Below, in pieces: positions 41,213 to 52,870 of a DNA stretch of 64,000 bases; the stretch's first letter is position 1, and each line of letters opens with the position of its first letter. The position numbers were made by a program, and so were the translations under genes. Under the pieces are notes generated by a model. That model had not been told where the DNA came from, made no database searches, and saw only the letters and a list, made by a program, of their open reading frames with translations. Location of the stretch: contig OW203740.1 of the NCBI GenBank assembly GCA_934045075.1, forward strand, positions 15,760,944 to 15,824,943, read 5' to 3'. Source of the stretch: Yponomeuta sedellus. Taxonomy: Eukaryota > Arthropoda > Insecta > Lepidoptera > Yponomeutidae.

Positions 41213-41492
41213 TTTGTACGTCTCCACTGCTGGGGCACGGGTCTCTACCTGCATAGCAGGAAGGTTAGGCCACATTAACCGCCCTGCTTAACCAACAACT
41301 TAACTTATCTTCTATAATATAAAAATGAATCGCTGAATGTGTTGGTAAGCGCAAATCTCGAGAGCAGTTGAACCGATTTTGCAAATTCTTTTTTTAGAAT
41401 ATTCCTTGGAGTACGAGGATGGTTCTTACGCAGAGAAAAAAAAAATTAAAGAATCGACTGTTAGGCGGTACGAAGTTCGCTGGGTCAGCTAG
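41213..41492. repeat. Family A SINE scrap and a family E Helitron
   Basis: 41213-41285 is the 3' end of family A on the - strand (CCACTGCTGGGGCACGGG). 41309-41492 is a complete family E element on the + strand, TCTATAATATAAAAATGAAT to GGGTCAGCTAG. Confidence 0.6.
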
Positions 41493-41802
41493 TTTTAAAT
41501 AAATAAATAAATGTGTAATTAACTTGCATCACTGTTGAAAGATTAAGTAATGTAGTTAAACACTGTCATCGCCATTACTCGCGTTTCGGTCACAGGTCTT
41601 AATTACCTGTCTCTTTATGTCTTCTCATTTGTACGAATCCCACGGCTTGTTATGCAATAGGCAAGGCAATGCTACTCCACATTATGACGCGTCGGGTATT
41701 CTTACAGAAAACTATACCCCGTTTTAGGTAAGAGTTCTCTGTAAGTAAACAAAAATGTCGTATGTACCTCGTTTACTTTAATAGGTCTATAACCGATTGT
41801 AT

Positions 41803-41972
41803 ACGTTCAGTCTGGCGTCAGTCAATTCTATCAGTCTGGTCAGACTGACGGCATTCAGTGGAATGATGGACCAGACTGAGGGATTTTCGAATATTTTGAT
41901 GCTTCATCAGTCTGATATCAATCCGAGCTTGATCAAGATCACGGACTGAACTGACGGCAGACCGAATGTGTA
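41803..41972. repeat. Inverted repeat, probable MITE
   Basis: CGTTCAGTCTGGCGTCAGTC at the left pairs imperfectly with GACTGACGGCAGACCGAATG-like sequence at the right end. CAGACTG-type words recur inside. Confidence 0.45.
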
Positions 41973-43224
41973 AACTCCGTCCATAAGATGTGTAAGGTCT
42001 ATCATTTTGTTCATCTATTTTATCCTTCGTGAGAATACCACAAGGTTTTCATATACATCAGCGCTTAAAATCGCCAAAAGCGGCGGCAACTACTATCTCC
42101 ATGAGGAGGAATGCCTCATGCAGCGGGCCTTAAATTTCGTTTTTTTTTCAGCTTTGTTCTGGGTGTATTTTTTATAGATAGAGAAAAATTTAAACAAAAC
42201 ACAATATTTTTATCTAGCCTATATAAGTCCCAGTGCAGGGCAGAGGCCTTCTCTAAAACAGTGAGATAAAGAGTATTGGTTTAATTAACACACGTGCACA
42301 CCGCGGATTGGCTATTGAAGGGCCGAGGTGTGTGAATACCTCAGACACAGAAACACGAAAAACCTTACAAAATAAATACCTAACACGAAATATTAAAAAT
42401 TAAATACGATCAAATTCAAGAAATTATTAAAAAAGATTGATAATTTGGACGGTTTCGTCTAATAGTTTACATATGGTAGACAAAAGCTGACCAAAATCAA
42501 ATATCAATCCTCCTCATGTTTAATTTGGCATACAAAGCTTTAGTTTATTCCTTGGCATAAAAAAATTGTCTACGTTTGAAGAAGAACTCTCGTTTGATAC
42601 AGAATATACGTCAGTTAACACTTTCACTGAAGTCCCTACGTGGCAGGATATATGAAATTAGTTAGCCGTGAGTTGGAATATTTATTGGGTGATTATTACG
42701 CATTGTTGTGAACGTCATATCATTGTAGTTTTGTTTATAGCTGTTTAAGTTGCGTTAGCACCATTACTTTGCACGCAAATGTCTTAGGACGCCATTACCA
42801 TGACAGATTTCGGAATAAGAAATGTGAATTTTACTTGTTAGCACAATTCACATTTCTACATAATATTTTAAACAAAATATTTTGCTAACTAGGTACTTAG
42901 TCTATTTTCCACGCAGTTTCCATTTATTGTTTCATACTAACAGTTGTAAAAATGACAGTCGTATCACTAAATGTAATATTAGACTAATCTAATTTATTTA
43001 TTGGGTTCATCAACAGTTGAAATATCCTTACCTACCTGCTAAAAAGAGGAGAGAGAGAAGAGTTATGATAGAGACACTAGATGTAGGTGGATCTAATTAC
43101 AGATGAACACAGTACACGAAGAAATAAAAAGTACTACAATAGTTAGCACTCTGTAGCGCCTTAATCATGGCGAATAGAGTCGGAGCTCGCTCGAAGGGCC
43201 TATACCGATTAGTTAGTATCGATC
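41973..43224. other. Intergenic DNA, no gene seen
   Basis: A scrap of SINE-like sequence near 42230-42350 (GTGCAGGGCAGAGGCC, CCGCGGATTGGC). Otherwise unique AT-rich DNA. Confidence 0.5.
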
Positions 43225-43600
43225 TATCGATATCGATATCAACCTTTGCATGTACCCATCGCTGGGGCACGGGTGTCTCCCTGCATCGCAGGAAGGTCAG
43301 GCCATACTCCACCACGGAAGCCACGTCCGGGTTTGGTGGAGAATTGTAAGACTGTGGCGGGTCTTACTGTCAGAAGTTATCGAGCCGCCCATAAGGTCTC
43401 TGACATGGCTTAACGACTGCCATTGCGTGACAGACCGCACCAACGGCTTAACGTGTCTAGCGAAGCAGGGACGCGCTCAGAAAAAAGCCACTAGTGGTAG
43501 TCACGGGACGATCACCTAACCTGCACTTGACCGCCCCAGTTGTTACTTAACTCAAATGCTTGATTCCAATCACTCGGTTCAACTAAGTCACGAGCGATTA
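43225..43600 (-). repeat. 5S-derived SINE (family A), nearly full length
   Basis: On the - strand it runs from the AATCGCTCGTGACTTAG head to the GGGTACATGCAAAGG end, and its tail is a run of ATCGAT/GATATC units. Confidence 0.68.
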
Positions 43601-45439
43601 TTTATTAGGTAAAATTTAATTATTTGAGATTCCCGTTTCGACGTCTTTGCAGCTCACGGGTAGACTGTTACGGGTAGACGTCTATTAAATTCCTAATAAC
43701 ATAACATTTACAAACAGGCACATACTTTTGCTTCTGGCCACACACTAGGATACATTATGTCGTGGGACCCAGAAACAGCGACATCACAAACATGTAAACA
43801 TCCAAGACCTGGGGTTTTCTTTGTCCTCAGCCAGATATGAGTATTGAACAAACCGGCCAAGTGAAGGATTCCGTAGGGGGTTTTGTCTGTTTTACAGAAC
43901 TGAAAACTTCATCATCGTAATTTTCAATTGATTTTCCACGAAGTTTTCCTTTTATAAGTTGGTCGCCGATTACTCGTTAACCCGCAAAGCATAAGTGTTC
44001 CTTTTGAATTCATTATAATTTATGTTACTATCCTGTTTTTTTTTTACATGCACGCATGCCGGGTACTTTAAGTCTTGGCCTTCGCTTTTACTAAACTAAA
44101 CTCGAAAGCTATAAACAAATTTACAAACAAGTGTAAACAACTTCGCAGGCAGTGCACTTTCGCTTAGAACCATAAAGCCTCTTGATCTTAGAAACCATCA
44201 TTAACCCAGCTGTTTATGGGACCATAGAAGAGTGCGATGACCTGACTGCAGCGTAACTCATTGTTCGTATGCGCGTCTGGTTATTGTCTGTTGATTGATT
44301 TATAGATAATCAACCTCTCTATCTGTCTTTAGCATCAGCTATGTATTACGTAAACGGGTTTACTAAGACTCGTAACTAAAGCTAGGCCATATTTCGTGGA
44401 ATTATAATTCATGGTTTAATGAGAAAACTGTATGCAAATTGCATAGCCGATTTACGCACAGATTGACGGGTTGGTAAAACTAGAGATACAATTCAATTGC
44501 CCCAGTAAATATGAATTAAAGCCCCTGGGGTGGAATACCATAGATTTTGACAGATGTTTGATAGGTAGATAGATAAATAGAGATATGGAACACTATTGTA
44601 CATTAAAAAGGAAATACATTAACTACACAAAGACTTCATACGTTTGTGCGTGTTGTTAAGTGGCAATACATTAAAAACGTCTCGAGAATGGTTTCATGCA
44701 TTAATTTTTGTATGAACAGAATCAGCCTATATTTTATAAACCCCGGCTAAACTAGTTCACGTGTTTCAAACTCTACATCTTACTTGGAACCTTGAAATTT
44801 TGTCATTGTGTAGAAGGAGACAAATACGGGACGTTGTCTAATGCAGTGTTATGATACGAGTTCCAAGACGAAATTCAAGTTGGATCGGTGTCTCTCAAAG
44901 TGTGGGCACCGGCTTTAGTGAAGACCATTTGGCTACAGCTGACGCAAGGCAGAGTCCACGAACACTGCAAAAAATACGTATGAATTCAACGGTTTGTGCT
45001 ACGAGGCGTGACTTGAAACTTTGAGTGAAATGACATTGTTAAGCACCGTATAATAGGTAAATATTTTATATATAAATCCGCGTTTATTCAATAATATTTA
45101 CAAGACAATTAATACTAGAACAGAGAACTTGCAGAGAACTAAATTTAAAAACTGACACAAGTAAAAAAGACAATATGTATGTACAAAAAGTCAAAATAAA
45201 ACAATAAAAAAGGGCTGTCGCCAACAGACGTAATTAATTTATTGTATAATTGATTGATAGTCTAATCAAAACACATTATTATGATAAACCAAAAACTCCA
45301 CTTAATATGATATAGAAGAAGAACAAAAGGAGGAAATTGTTTTAATCGTGCTTCAACTTTCTTGTGAGTTGCCGAAATATCTCAAAACAAAAGCTAGATT
45401 GGCTTTTCTAATGCGGTGCTGAAAACCAAAACGTATGTA
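43601..45439. other. Intergenic DNA, no gene seen
   Basis: Except for a short MITE-like piece near 43590-43690, I see no repeat or frame with support. Confidence 0.5.
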
Positions 45440-45545
45440 TGACAAGGAACGACCATGCAGCAATTAATGAAAGGTGATGAAGAAAACGAGAGTGGCAAGC
45501 CCTGGTCTCTGCCTACCCATCCGGTTATAGGCATAACTTTATTAC
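45440..45545 (+). repeat. LINE 3'-end fragment (same family as 51803-52302)
   Basis: GGCAAGCCCTGGTCTCTGCC and ACCCATCCGGTTATAGGC match the end of the copy at 52250-52300. Confidence 0.5.
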
Positions 45546-45552
45546 ATTACGG

Positions 45553-45925
45553 AAGAAGAAGCGCTCGTGGCCTAGTCGAACCGAGTGATTGGAACCAATC
45601 ACTTGAGTTAAGCAACAACAGGCGCAGCCAGTTGCAGGATGTGTGATTGTCCCGCAACTAGTGCTAGTGGTATTTCCGAGCGCTTCCGAGCTTCGCAAGG
45701 CACGCTAAGCCGTTAGTGCCGGCTGTCATATAATTGCAGTCGTTGAGCTATGTCAGAGGCCTTGTGGGCGGCTTGATAACTTCTGACAGTAAAGCCCGCC
45801 AGAGTCTTATAATCCTCCACCAACCCGAACTTGGCCCTCGTTATGGAGTATGGCCTAACCTTCCTGCAATGCAGGAAGAGACCCGTGCCGCACCGTTGGG
45901 GACATACAAGGGTTGATATCGATAC
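45553..45925 (+). repeat. 5S-derived SINE (family A)
   Basis: Head GCGCTCGTGGCCTAG, 5S-like GAGTTAAGCAACAACAGGCG, body, and end GGGGACATACAAGGGTTG with a GATATCGATA tail. Confidence 0.7.
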
Positions 45926-46594
45926 ATTACGGAAAAGAACCGCGTTAATGTTCCAATGCTTAAAAGTTTAGGAACTACTGCAGCTTTGGAAGCATCTGAG
46001 GGTCAAACAGCGGAAGTCCCGGGACAGTATTGTGCGCATGCGTCGCTGCCTCGTCACACTACAGTGCCCGAGGTACTTGCGTATACCCAGTCACCGACTT
46101 GCTTTCTTGCCTTTTGCTTTTCCTGAGTCTCTTTGACACTTTTTTTAGAGTTTTCTTATTGATTTAGCTAGATTTAGTGATTACAATATCTAGCAATTAG
46201 GCCGCCAATTGTATCTTATCTTCTGTATCTGCTGTTTCTGTATGAATTTTCTGGTGTACAATAAAGAATATTAGTATCTTATCTTATACACGTAGGTATT
46301 GTAGATGAAAGTATATCTTGGAGTCGGTGCCAAGTTCCAGACCAGGGAACCTGGTCTCGCCCATGCGAGTTGAAAGCGTAGACGCAAAATATTTGAAGGA
46401 TTAGACATTTCTCGCATAAAAATCGGATAACAAGAGTCATAAGACATTTATTTTCTCAATCCAATTCAATGTAGCATGGCGTTCAGAATACAGGTTTTGG
46501 CTATCGCCTGACTTTTGATGTAAAGTTCAAGTAATACGAATAGCCAGAGGTCTAAGGACAAATTTAAAAACCTATTTAGAGGCTACACTATTGC
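45926..46594. other. Intergenic DNA with one LINE tail
   Basis: 46185-46285 is a family D LINE 3' end with AATAAAGAATATTAG and a short TATCTTATC tail. Nothing else is recognised. Confidence 0.5.
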
Positions 46595-46760
46595 AATATT
46601 GTAAAGAGGTTCGAAATTTCACTGATGCCGGTGAGTCGCCCATTAGCTCAGCTGAAACGAGCGCTGGCACGGATAGCCAGAGGTCACGGGTTCGAGTCCC
46701 GGCGTTTTTAAAATTGTCCTTAGCACGGATTAGTGAATTAAAAAAAAAAAGAGTATAGTC
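46595..46760 (+). repeat. tRNA-derived SINE (family B)
   Basis: 5' extension GAGGTTCGAAATTTCACTG, head CCCATTAGCTCAGCTG, B box GGGTTCGAGTCCC. Confidence 0.7.
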
Positions 46761-46869
46761 GTAGACGACTTATTTGCTAATGAATTGAGAATTGGCTTCC
46801 TGCACATACATTTTAGGCACCGACGCCAAAATATTCTTCCACAATACCTTTTGGATTATTCTTTAAATG

Positions 46870-47411
46870 AACTACTACATACTATGTCCATTTATGGAAT
46901 GATCTGCCCGTGGAAGTGAGAAAAGCAAAGTCCTTGGCTTGTTTTAAGGCACTGGTGAAATCCCACTATCTCACTGGATAAACTGGAAAACTGTTGCTTA
47001 TATGTATTAATTGTATAAGTATTTATTTTTAGGTAGTCATAACTACTATTATACATATATAATATTATTTAAGTATATGTTGCTTACCTATATGTATTTA
47101 ATTGGATATGAATTTATTTTTTAGGTGTCTATGTATATTATTATTTAAATATATGTACATTATATCGTAGGTAATTATAAGTAATTATATTCTCGCACTC
47201 CCTTGCTGTTTGTTATCAATATATTTTCGATTTAATTATTTATGTGCATGCACCACGTACCGACTATATTCTTCATGAAATCCACTCCATCCAAAGGTTG
47301 TCTGGAAGAGATCTCTCTTAGCGTTAAGACCGCCAATTGTATAACATTACTTAGATTTAAGAATCATGGTTGTAATATTTTTCTGGTTGTGCAATAAAGT
47401 GTTATCTATCT
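46870..47411 (+). pseudogene. LINE ORF2 C-terminus, 3' UTR and (TATC)n tail
   Basis: The first 110 bases encode HLWNDLPVEVRKAKSLACFK and end in a stop near 46980. The 3' UTR runs to GTGCAATAAAGTGTTATC with a short TATC tail. It shares CCGCCAATTGTA with family D but has a different tail repeat. Confidence 0.62.
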
Positions 47412-48286
47412 ATCTACTACTAGGTATTTCGAATTTAAATGTCATATTCGTTTAAATTATTTATTCTGTAGTTTTTAGTGCCTTAGTGTTCTGAACTCGA
47501 TTTTTATAAATTACCTATTTTTAGTAATCTCTTCTTAAGACCTTACCTCGTCGTTAAAAGGAGAAAACTAGTTGCTACATTAGCTACATCTATTGCACAA
47601 CGTGTTTAACACTTAACCCTGTGTTGAAAGATGATTAATTTTCTGTGGACGAAGCAAAGACGCAACCTATGTAATTATATGCATCCTATCTAAATTGATC
47701 ATCTTAATAGGAGCTCTCTAAAGCATGCATATGTGTTGATACTTTTATACATAAACTCCCGCGTGTATTACAGGCAATATTAGAGACTGGTTTACCACGC
47801 GACGTTATAAACGTATTATCAAAATTAATTACCGTCACATCTCGTCATTACAGTGATATGCTTTTGACTAATCAGCCCTCTTATCCGAAGTGTCAAAATA
47901 TGTATGTATTTATTAGTTTGGATAAGAGTAAATCTGTTAGTCCAATCTCTAGAAAAATATCGAAGTTAACAGCCTTATTTATAAAAACGCTCTTCCTTAA
48001 AACACTCTAAAATCGCTAATTAAAATAGTCTGTGATGGAATTATGTAAGGAAAAGACGTAACCGCAGATTAAATAAACTCCTCTTAGAGTGTTTTAGTGC
48101 AATCGTTTTTTTTAATAAGATCTTCTTTCATTCGTTTACCATAGCTTGCACGCTCACTCCATAGTACGCCATACTGTTACCTACGCTATCTCTTAAAGGC
48201 ACTGACTGAAAATGGGCGCTAAAAGCTCACTTACTGAGCGCAACGTTGAGTAAGCTGCCTTTTGTAGTAACTTGGGCAGTTTCTGA
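47412..48286. other. Intergenic DNA, no gene seen
   Basis: AT-rich, with no supported frame or repeat. Confidence 0.5.
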
Positions 48287-48537
48287 GGGCGAGATAAATA
48301 GTCGTTGCTTAGCCCAAGTCCGTGCTCAAGCTTCCCTAAGCATTACTTCAGGCTAACTTAGCTAAGTATCAAAGTAGACGTTTGCTTAGCTAAGCATGTT
48401 CTTAGGCCAATGCTAAGAATTAGTCCGGGTTTCGCGACTTAAAAGAGTGCTAAAGTACTGTCTATGATAGACAAATCGATTCTTAAGCAAGTGCTTTCGC
48501 TAAGACTCGTTCTTAGAAGCGACTATTTATCTCGCCC
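48287..48537. mobile_element. MITE, ends GGGCGAGATAAATAGTCG, TGA duplication
   Basis: Perfect 18-bp inverted ends with a 3-bp TGA direct repeat (48284-48286 and 48538-48540), in the style of PIF/Harbinger MITEs. The interior repeats CTTAGCTAAGC-like words. Confidence 0.75.
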
Positions 48538-48610
48538 TGAGAATTTTAGTAAATATTTAACTGAAGTGCTGTCTCTTTGAATTTCTCAGAAAAGAGCGTG
48601 ACAAAACGTT

Positions 48611-48825
48611 ATAGTCTGTTAACGTTTAGAATAAAACTCGAGCTCTAGAGTAGGCTTCGGTTTTCGCCGAAAGCACACGAGTGTAATCCTTGCTCTATAT
48701 AAAACTCTTCTTCACTAGAAAAGTTATGTCATTATTAGTTCCTATTAGTTTGGATATTTCTATTACACGAATATATCCGATTCTATCCGATAGTAGCCGA
48801 GGTATATTCTAAAAGCTTAAGTAAT
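48611..48825. mobile_element. MITE, diverged copy of 38320-38516
   Basis: Contains GGCTTCGGTTTTCGCCGAAA, CACGAGTGTAATCC and the CCGAGGTATATTCTAAAAGC arm. The outermost bases of both ends have drifted. Confidence 0.6.
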
Positions 48826-48895
48826 TACTTAGTGAAATTCTTAATTCAGAAACCGGTCCTTAGACACGTAATCTATGTTTTTCTGTAGTCTGTTG

Positions 48896-50906
48896 TATAA
48901 GATAAGATAAGATAAGATAAGATAAGATAAGATAAGATAAGATAAGATAAGATAAGATAAGATAAGATAAGATAAGATAAGATAAGATAAGATAAGATAA
49001 GATAAGATAAGATAAGATAAGATAAGATAAGATAAGATAAGATAAGATAAGATAAGATAAGATAAGATAAGATAAGATAAGATAAGATAAGATAAGATAA
49101 GATAAGATAAGATAAGATAAGATAAGATAAGATAAGATAAGATAAGATAAGATAAGATAAGATAAGATAAGATAAGATAAGATAAGATAAGATAAGATAA
49201 GATAAGATAAGATAAGATAAGATAAGATAAGATAAGATAAGATAAGATAAGATAAGATAAGATAAGATAAGATAAGATAAGATAAGATAAGATAAGATAA
49301 GATAAGATAAGATAAGATAAGATAAGATAAGATAAGATAAGATAAGATAAGATAAGATAAGATAAGATAAGATAAGATAAGATAAGATAAGATAAGATAA
49401 GATAAGATAAGATAAGATAAGATAAGATAAGATAAGATAAGATAAGATAAGATAAGATAAGATAAGATAAGATAAGATAAGATAAGATAAGATAAGATAA
49501 GATAAGATAAGATAAGATAAGATAAGATAAGATAAGATAAGATAAGATAAGATAAGATAAGATAAGATAAGATAAGATAAGATAAGATAAGATAAGATAA
49601 GATAAGATAAGATAAGATAAGATAAGATAAGATAAGATAAGATAAGATAAGATAAGATAAGATAAGATAAGATAAGATAAGATAAGATAAGATAAGATAA
49701 GATAAGATAAGATAAGATAAGATAAGATAAGATAAGATAAGATAAGATAAGATAAGATAAGATAAGATAAGATAAGATAAGATAAGATAAGATAAGATAA
49801 GATAAGATAAGATAAGATAAGATAAGATAAGATAAGATAAGATAAGACAAGACAAGACAAGACAAGACAAGACAAGACAAGACAAGACAAGACAAGACAA
49901 GACAAGACAAGACAAGACAAGACAAGACAAGACAAGATAAGATAAGATAAGATAAGATAAGATAAGATAAGATAAGATAAGATAAGATAAGATAAGATAA
50001 GATAAGATAAGATAAGATAAGATAAGATAAGATAAGATAAGATAAGATAAGATAAGATAAGATAAGATAAGATAAGATAAGATAAGATAAGATAAGATAA
50101 GATAAGATAAGATAAGATAAGATAAGATAAGATAAGATAAGATAAGATAAGATAAGATAAGATAAGATAAGATAAGATAAGATAAGATAAGATAAGATAA
50201 GATAAGATAAGATGAGATAAATTAAGATAAGATAAGATAAGATAAGATAAGATAAGATAAGATAAGATAAGATAAGATAAGATAAGATAAGATAAGATAA
50301 GATAAGATAAGATAAGATAAGATAAGATAAGATAAGATAAGATAAGATAAGATAAGATAAGATAAGATAAGATAAGATAAGATAAGATAAGATAAGATAA
50401 GATAAGATAAGATAAGATAAGATAAGATAAGATAAGATAAGATAAGATAAGATAAGATAAGATAAGATAAGATAAGATAAGATAAGATAAGATAAGATAA
50501 GATAAGATAAGATAAGATAAGATAAGATAAGATAAGATAAGATAAGATAAGATAAGATAAGATAAGATAAGATAAGATAAGATAAGATAAGATAAGATAA
50601 GATAAGATAAGATAAGATAAGATAAGATAAGATAAGATAAGATAAGATAAGATAAGATAAGATAAGATAAGATAAGATAAGATAAGATAAGATAAGATAA
50701 GATAAGATAAGATAAGATAAGATAAGATAAGATAAGATAAGATAAGATAAGATAAGATAAGATAAGATAAGATAAGATAAGATAAGATAAGATAAGATAA
50801 GATAAGATAAGATAAGATAAGATAAGATAAGATAAGATAAGATAAGATAAGATAAGATAAGATAAGATAAGATAAGATAAGATAAGATAAGATAAGATAA
50901 GATAAG
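48896..50906. repeat. (GATAA)n satellite-like array, about 400 units
   Basis: About 2.0 kb of almost perfect GATAA. Interruptions are one block of 18 GACAA units (49846-49935) and one small variant (GATGA, GATAA, ATTAA at 50211-50225). It abuts the 3' end of a family D LINE on the - strand whose natural tail is TTATC repeated, so the array is an expanded LINE tail. The long open frames across it are artefacts of a 5-base repeat with no stop in three frames. Confidence 0.95.
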
Positions 50907-51050
50907 AATATTCTTTATTGTACACACCAGAAAATAATTACAGAGACAACAGTTACAAAAGAAGAGGTACAATTGGCGGCCTTATTGCTGATAGCAATTT
51001 CTTCCAGGCAACCTTAAATCCGAAAAATTGCTGAAGGAGAAATTTAGAAA
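50907..51050 (-). mobile_element. 5'-truncated LINE (family D) 3' end bearing the giant tail
   Basis: The complement of this flank is almost identical to about 37525-37655: GGTTGCCTGGAAGAAATTGC, AATAAGGCCGCCAATTGTAC and GTACAATAAAGAATATTC. The element ends at the first TTATC unit. Confidence 0.8.
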
Positions 51051-51121
51051 TATATTTATATATGTATATTTCGTTTTGTTTCTGTTGCTGTACTTATTGT
51101 ATAATTTATCTGTTTATTTTG

Positions 51122-51177
51122 TTTCTGCTGTGTGTTGTTGTTATAGCTAAACGTATAACAACAACACACAGCAGAAA
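51122..51177. repeat. Perfect hairpin, 23-bp arms, 10-base loop
   Basis: Left arm 51122-51144 (TTTCTGCTGTGTGTTGTTG and on) is exactly complementary to 51155-51177. Confidence 0.75.
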
Positions 51178-51186
51178 ATGAATGAG

Positions 51187-51345
51187 GCAAAGCGGCTTGA
51201 TAACTTCTGACAGTAAGACCCGCCACTGCCTTACAATCCTCCACCAACCCGGACTTGGCTCCCCTGCTGGAGTATGGCCTAACCTTCCTGCGATGCAGGA
51301 AGAGACCCGTGCCCCAGCAGTGGGGACATACAAAGGTTGATAACG
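51187..51345 (+). repeat. 5S-derived SINE (family A), 3' part
   Basis: GCGGCTTGATAACTTCTGAC to GGGGACATACAAAGGTTG; the 5S-like head is missing. Confidence 0.6.
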
Positions 51346-51802
51346 ATGAGAATAAGCACCTTTTTAAAACTAAATTGATTGACTGACTTATAGTGTAAAG
51401 ATTACTAGGTACCAAACTGGAAATCTATGAGAGTTGCTAATTACAGCATCGCGATGGGGGAAGACCTAAGCGTTTTCAACAAGGCATGGTTATAATTAAA
51501 CGTTGCTATGTGGTGGCTATGTCCGGCACTAAGCCTCCTTCACACGAGGCCCGACGGGTCCGTGGGCCAAGTATCTTAACAACTGTCATTAACGTTACCA
51601 CCTTACGCGCTGGAATTCGAAAGATGACGCTGGATTTATGTTCTACAGCGAGGTACGCGGTGAAATCTTTCTTTTGAGCAAGAGGATAAACTATCAGTTG
51701 TCGTCTGTAAGTTTCTAGTATTTCTAGTTTTATTGCATCTCATATTTTAGGATTCTGCAAACAAGGGGTCCCAACAGGGCCCCTTTACTGAGGCTACGCC
51801 GT

Positions 51803-52302
51803 ATGTCTGTCAAGAGTTTATCACTGGAATACCTAAGTTATTGTATGGAATCAGGCGTTACTTTGCGGAAATCCATAATAGCATTAAAATGTGAAAATTA
51901 CTTTGCTAGTATGTGTGGTGTTACTTTGAATGACAAGATACGCAATAGTCTGATTAGAGAACGTCGTGGACTGAAAGAGGATGTAGTGACTAGAATTGAG
52001 AAAGGAATGTTGCGTTGGTTTGGACATGTGGAGAGCTGGGGAGGATGAGGGAAGAAAGATTGACGAAACAAATATACGAATATACTGCGAATGTGAGTGG
52101 TAGGGCTAGTAAGGGACGTGTTAGGCGGACATACATCGACCAAATTGGGGATGTATTAACAAAGGGGAAAATAAAAAGTACCCGGAACCGGCGTGCATGC
52201 ATGCAACGACTTATGAACGTTGATGAAGCGAAGGTGATCTGTCAGGATTGTAGCAGGTGGCAGTCCCTGGTCTCTGCCTACCCCTCTGGGATACAGGCGT
52301 GA
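51803..52302 (+). pseudogene. LINE ORF2 C-terminus (RTE-like), frameshifted
   Basis: The first frame holds GVTLNDKIRNSLIRERRGL and MLRWFGHVE. The second frame (from 52015) holds RLTKQIYEYTANVSGRAS, then RRTYIDQIGDVL. Together they form the normal tail of RTE-like ORF2, broken near 52040. The region 51346-51802 shows nothing else. Confidence 0.65.
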
Positions 52303-52525
52303 GGTTATGTTATAAAGTTTGCTCAATTCCGCCAAAAATCCCACAAGCCCGCAAAAATCTCATGCGGTTTGTTAATGCACCGCCTTCCCTCGCACTTTTT
52401 CAAGGAGAAGCAAGACAGGAACACGCCACAATCTAGAATAAGTAATAACTGCACAAAACCAAAAACGTGTTACTTTTTTTATTATCCAATCAGAGCTACC
52501 TGAGTACGGATACATTTGTTCTAAC

Positions 52526-52870
52526 TTAATTATATCCGGATCTACCCGGACACTGTTCCTGATCCCCGCGAAAACAACGACGAATTTCTAGTCCCAACTC
52601 TGCTCTACATTCGTTGGGCATCGTTTGCATTTCGTCCGATGAAACTGTACATACAGCATTGGAAAAGCCAGTGAAATAATTCTTGTATGGTCTTTTACTG
52701 GCCACAGCACGGTAGCTCCTATAGCCAACCGCATAAGTGCGTTTTTCAAACAAACAGGAGTGGGTAGGAGCAGTGTACACAGTGAGCAGTCCGTATTCTC
52801 GCCTCGTATCACTTTCTAGCTCGTCGCGTGTGGCGTGTTTCTCATTCTTTACCAACCGTCTGATGGAGAC
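52526..52870 (-). pseudogene. Possible Tc1-type transposase N-terminal remnant
   Basis: The - strand reads RRLVKNEKHATRDELESDT, like the second helix-turn-helix of Tc1 transposases, then GYRSYRAVASKRPYK, like the SRRAxxKP linker. After that no catalytic motif follows and the frame ends at 52526. The match is by eye and weak. A short Cys-containing host exon is the alternative. Confidence 0.35.

Noticed and set aside
48841..50972. Three long open frames (356-699 residues) across the GATAA array
   Set aside because: They translate a 5-base repeat that by chance lacks stops in three frames on one strand; the sequence is satellite DNA.
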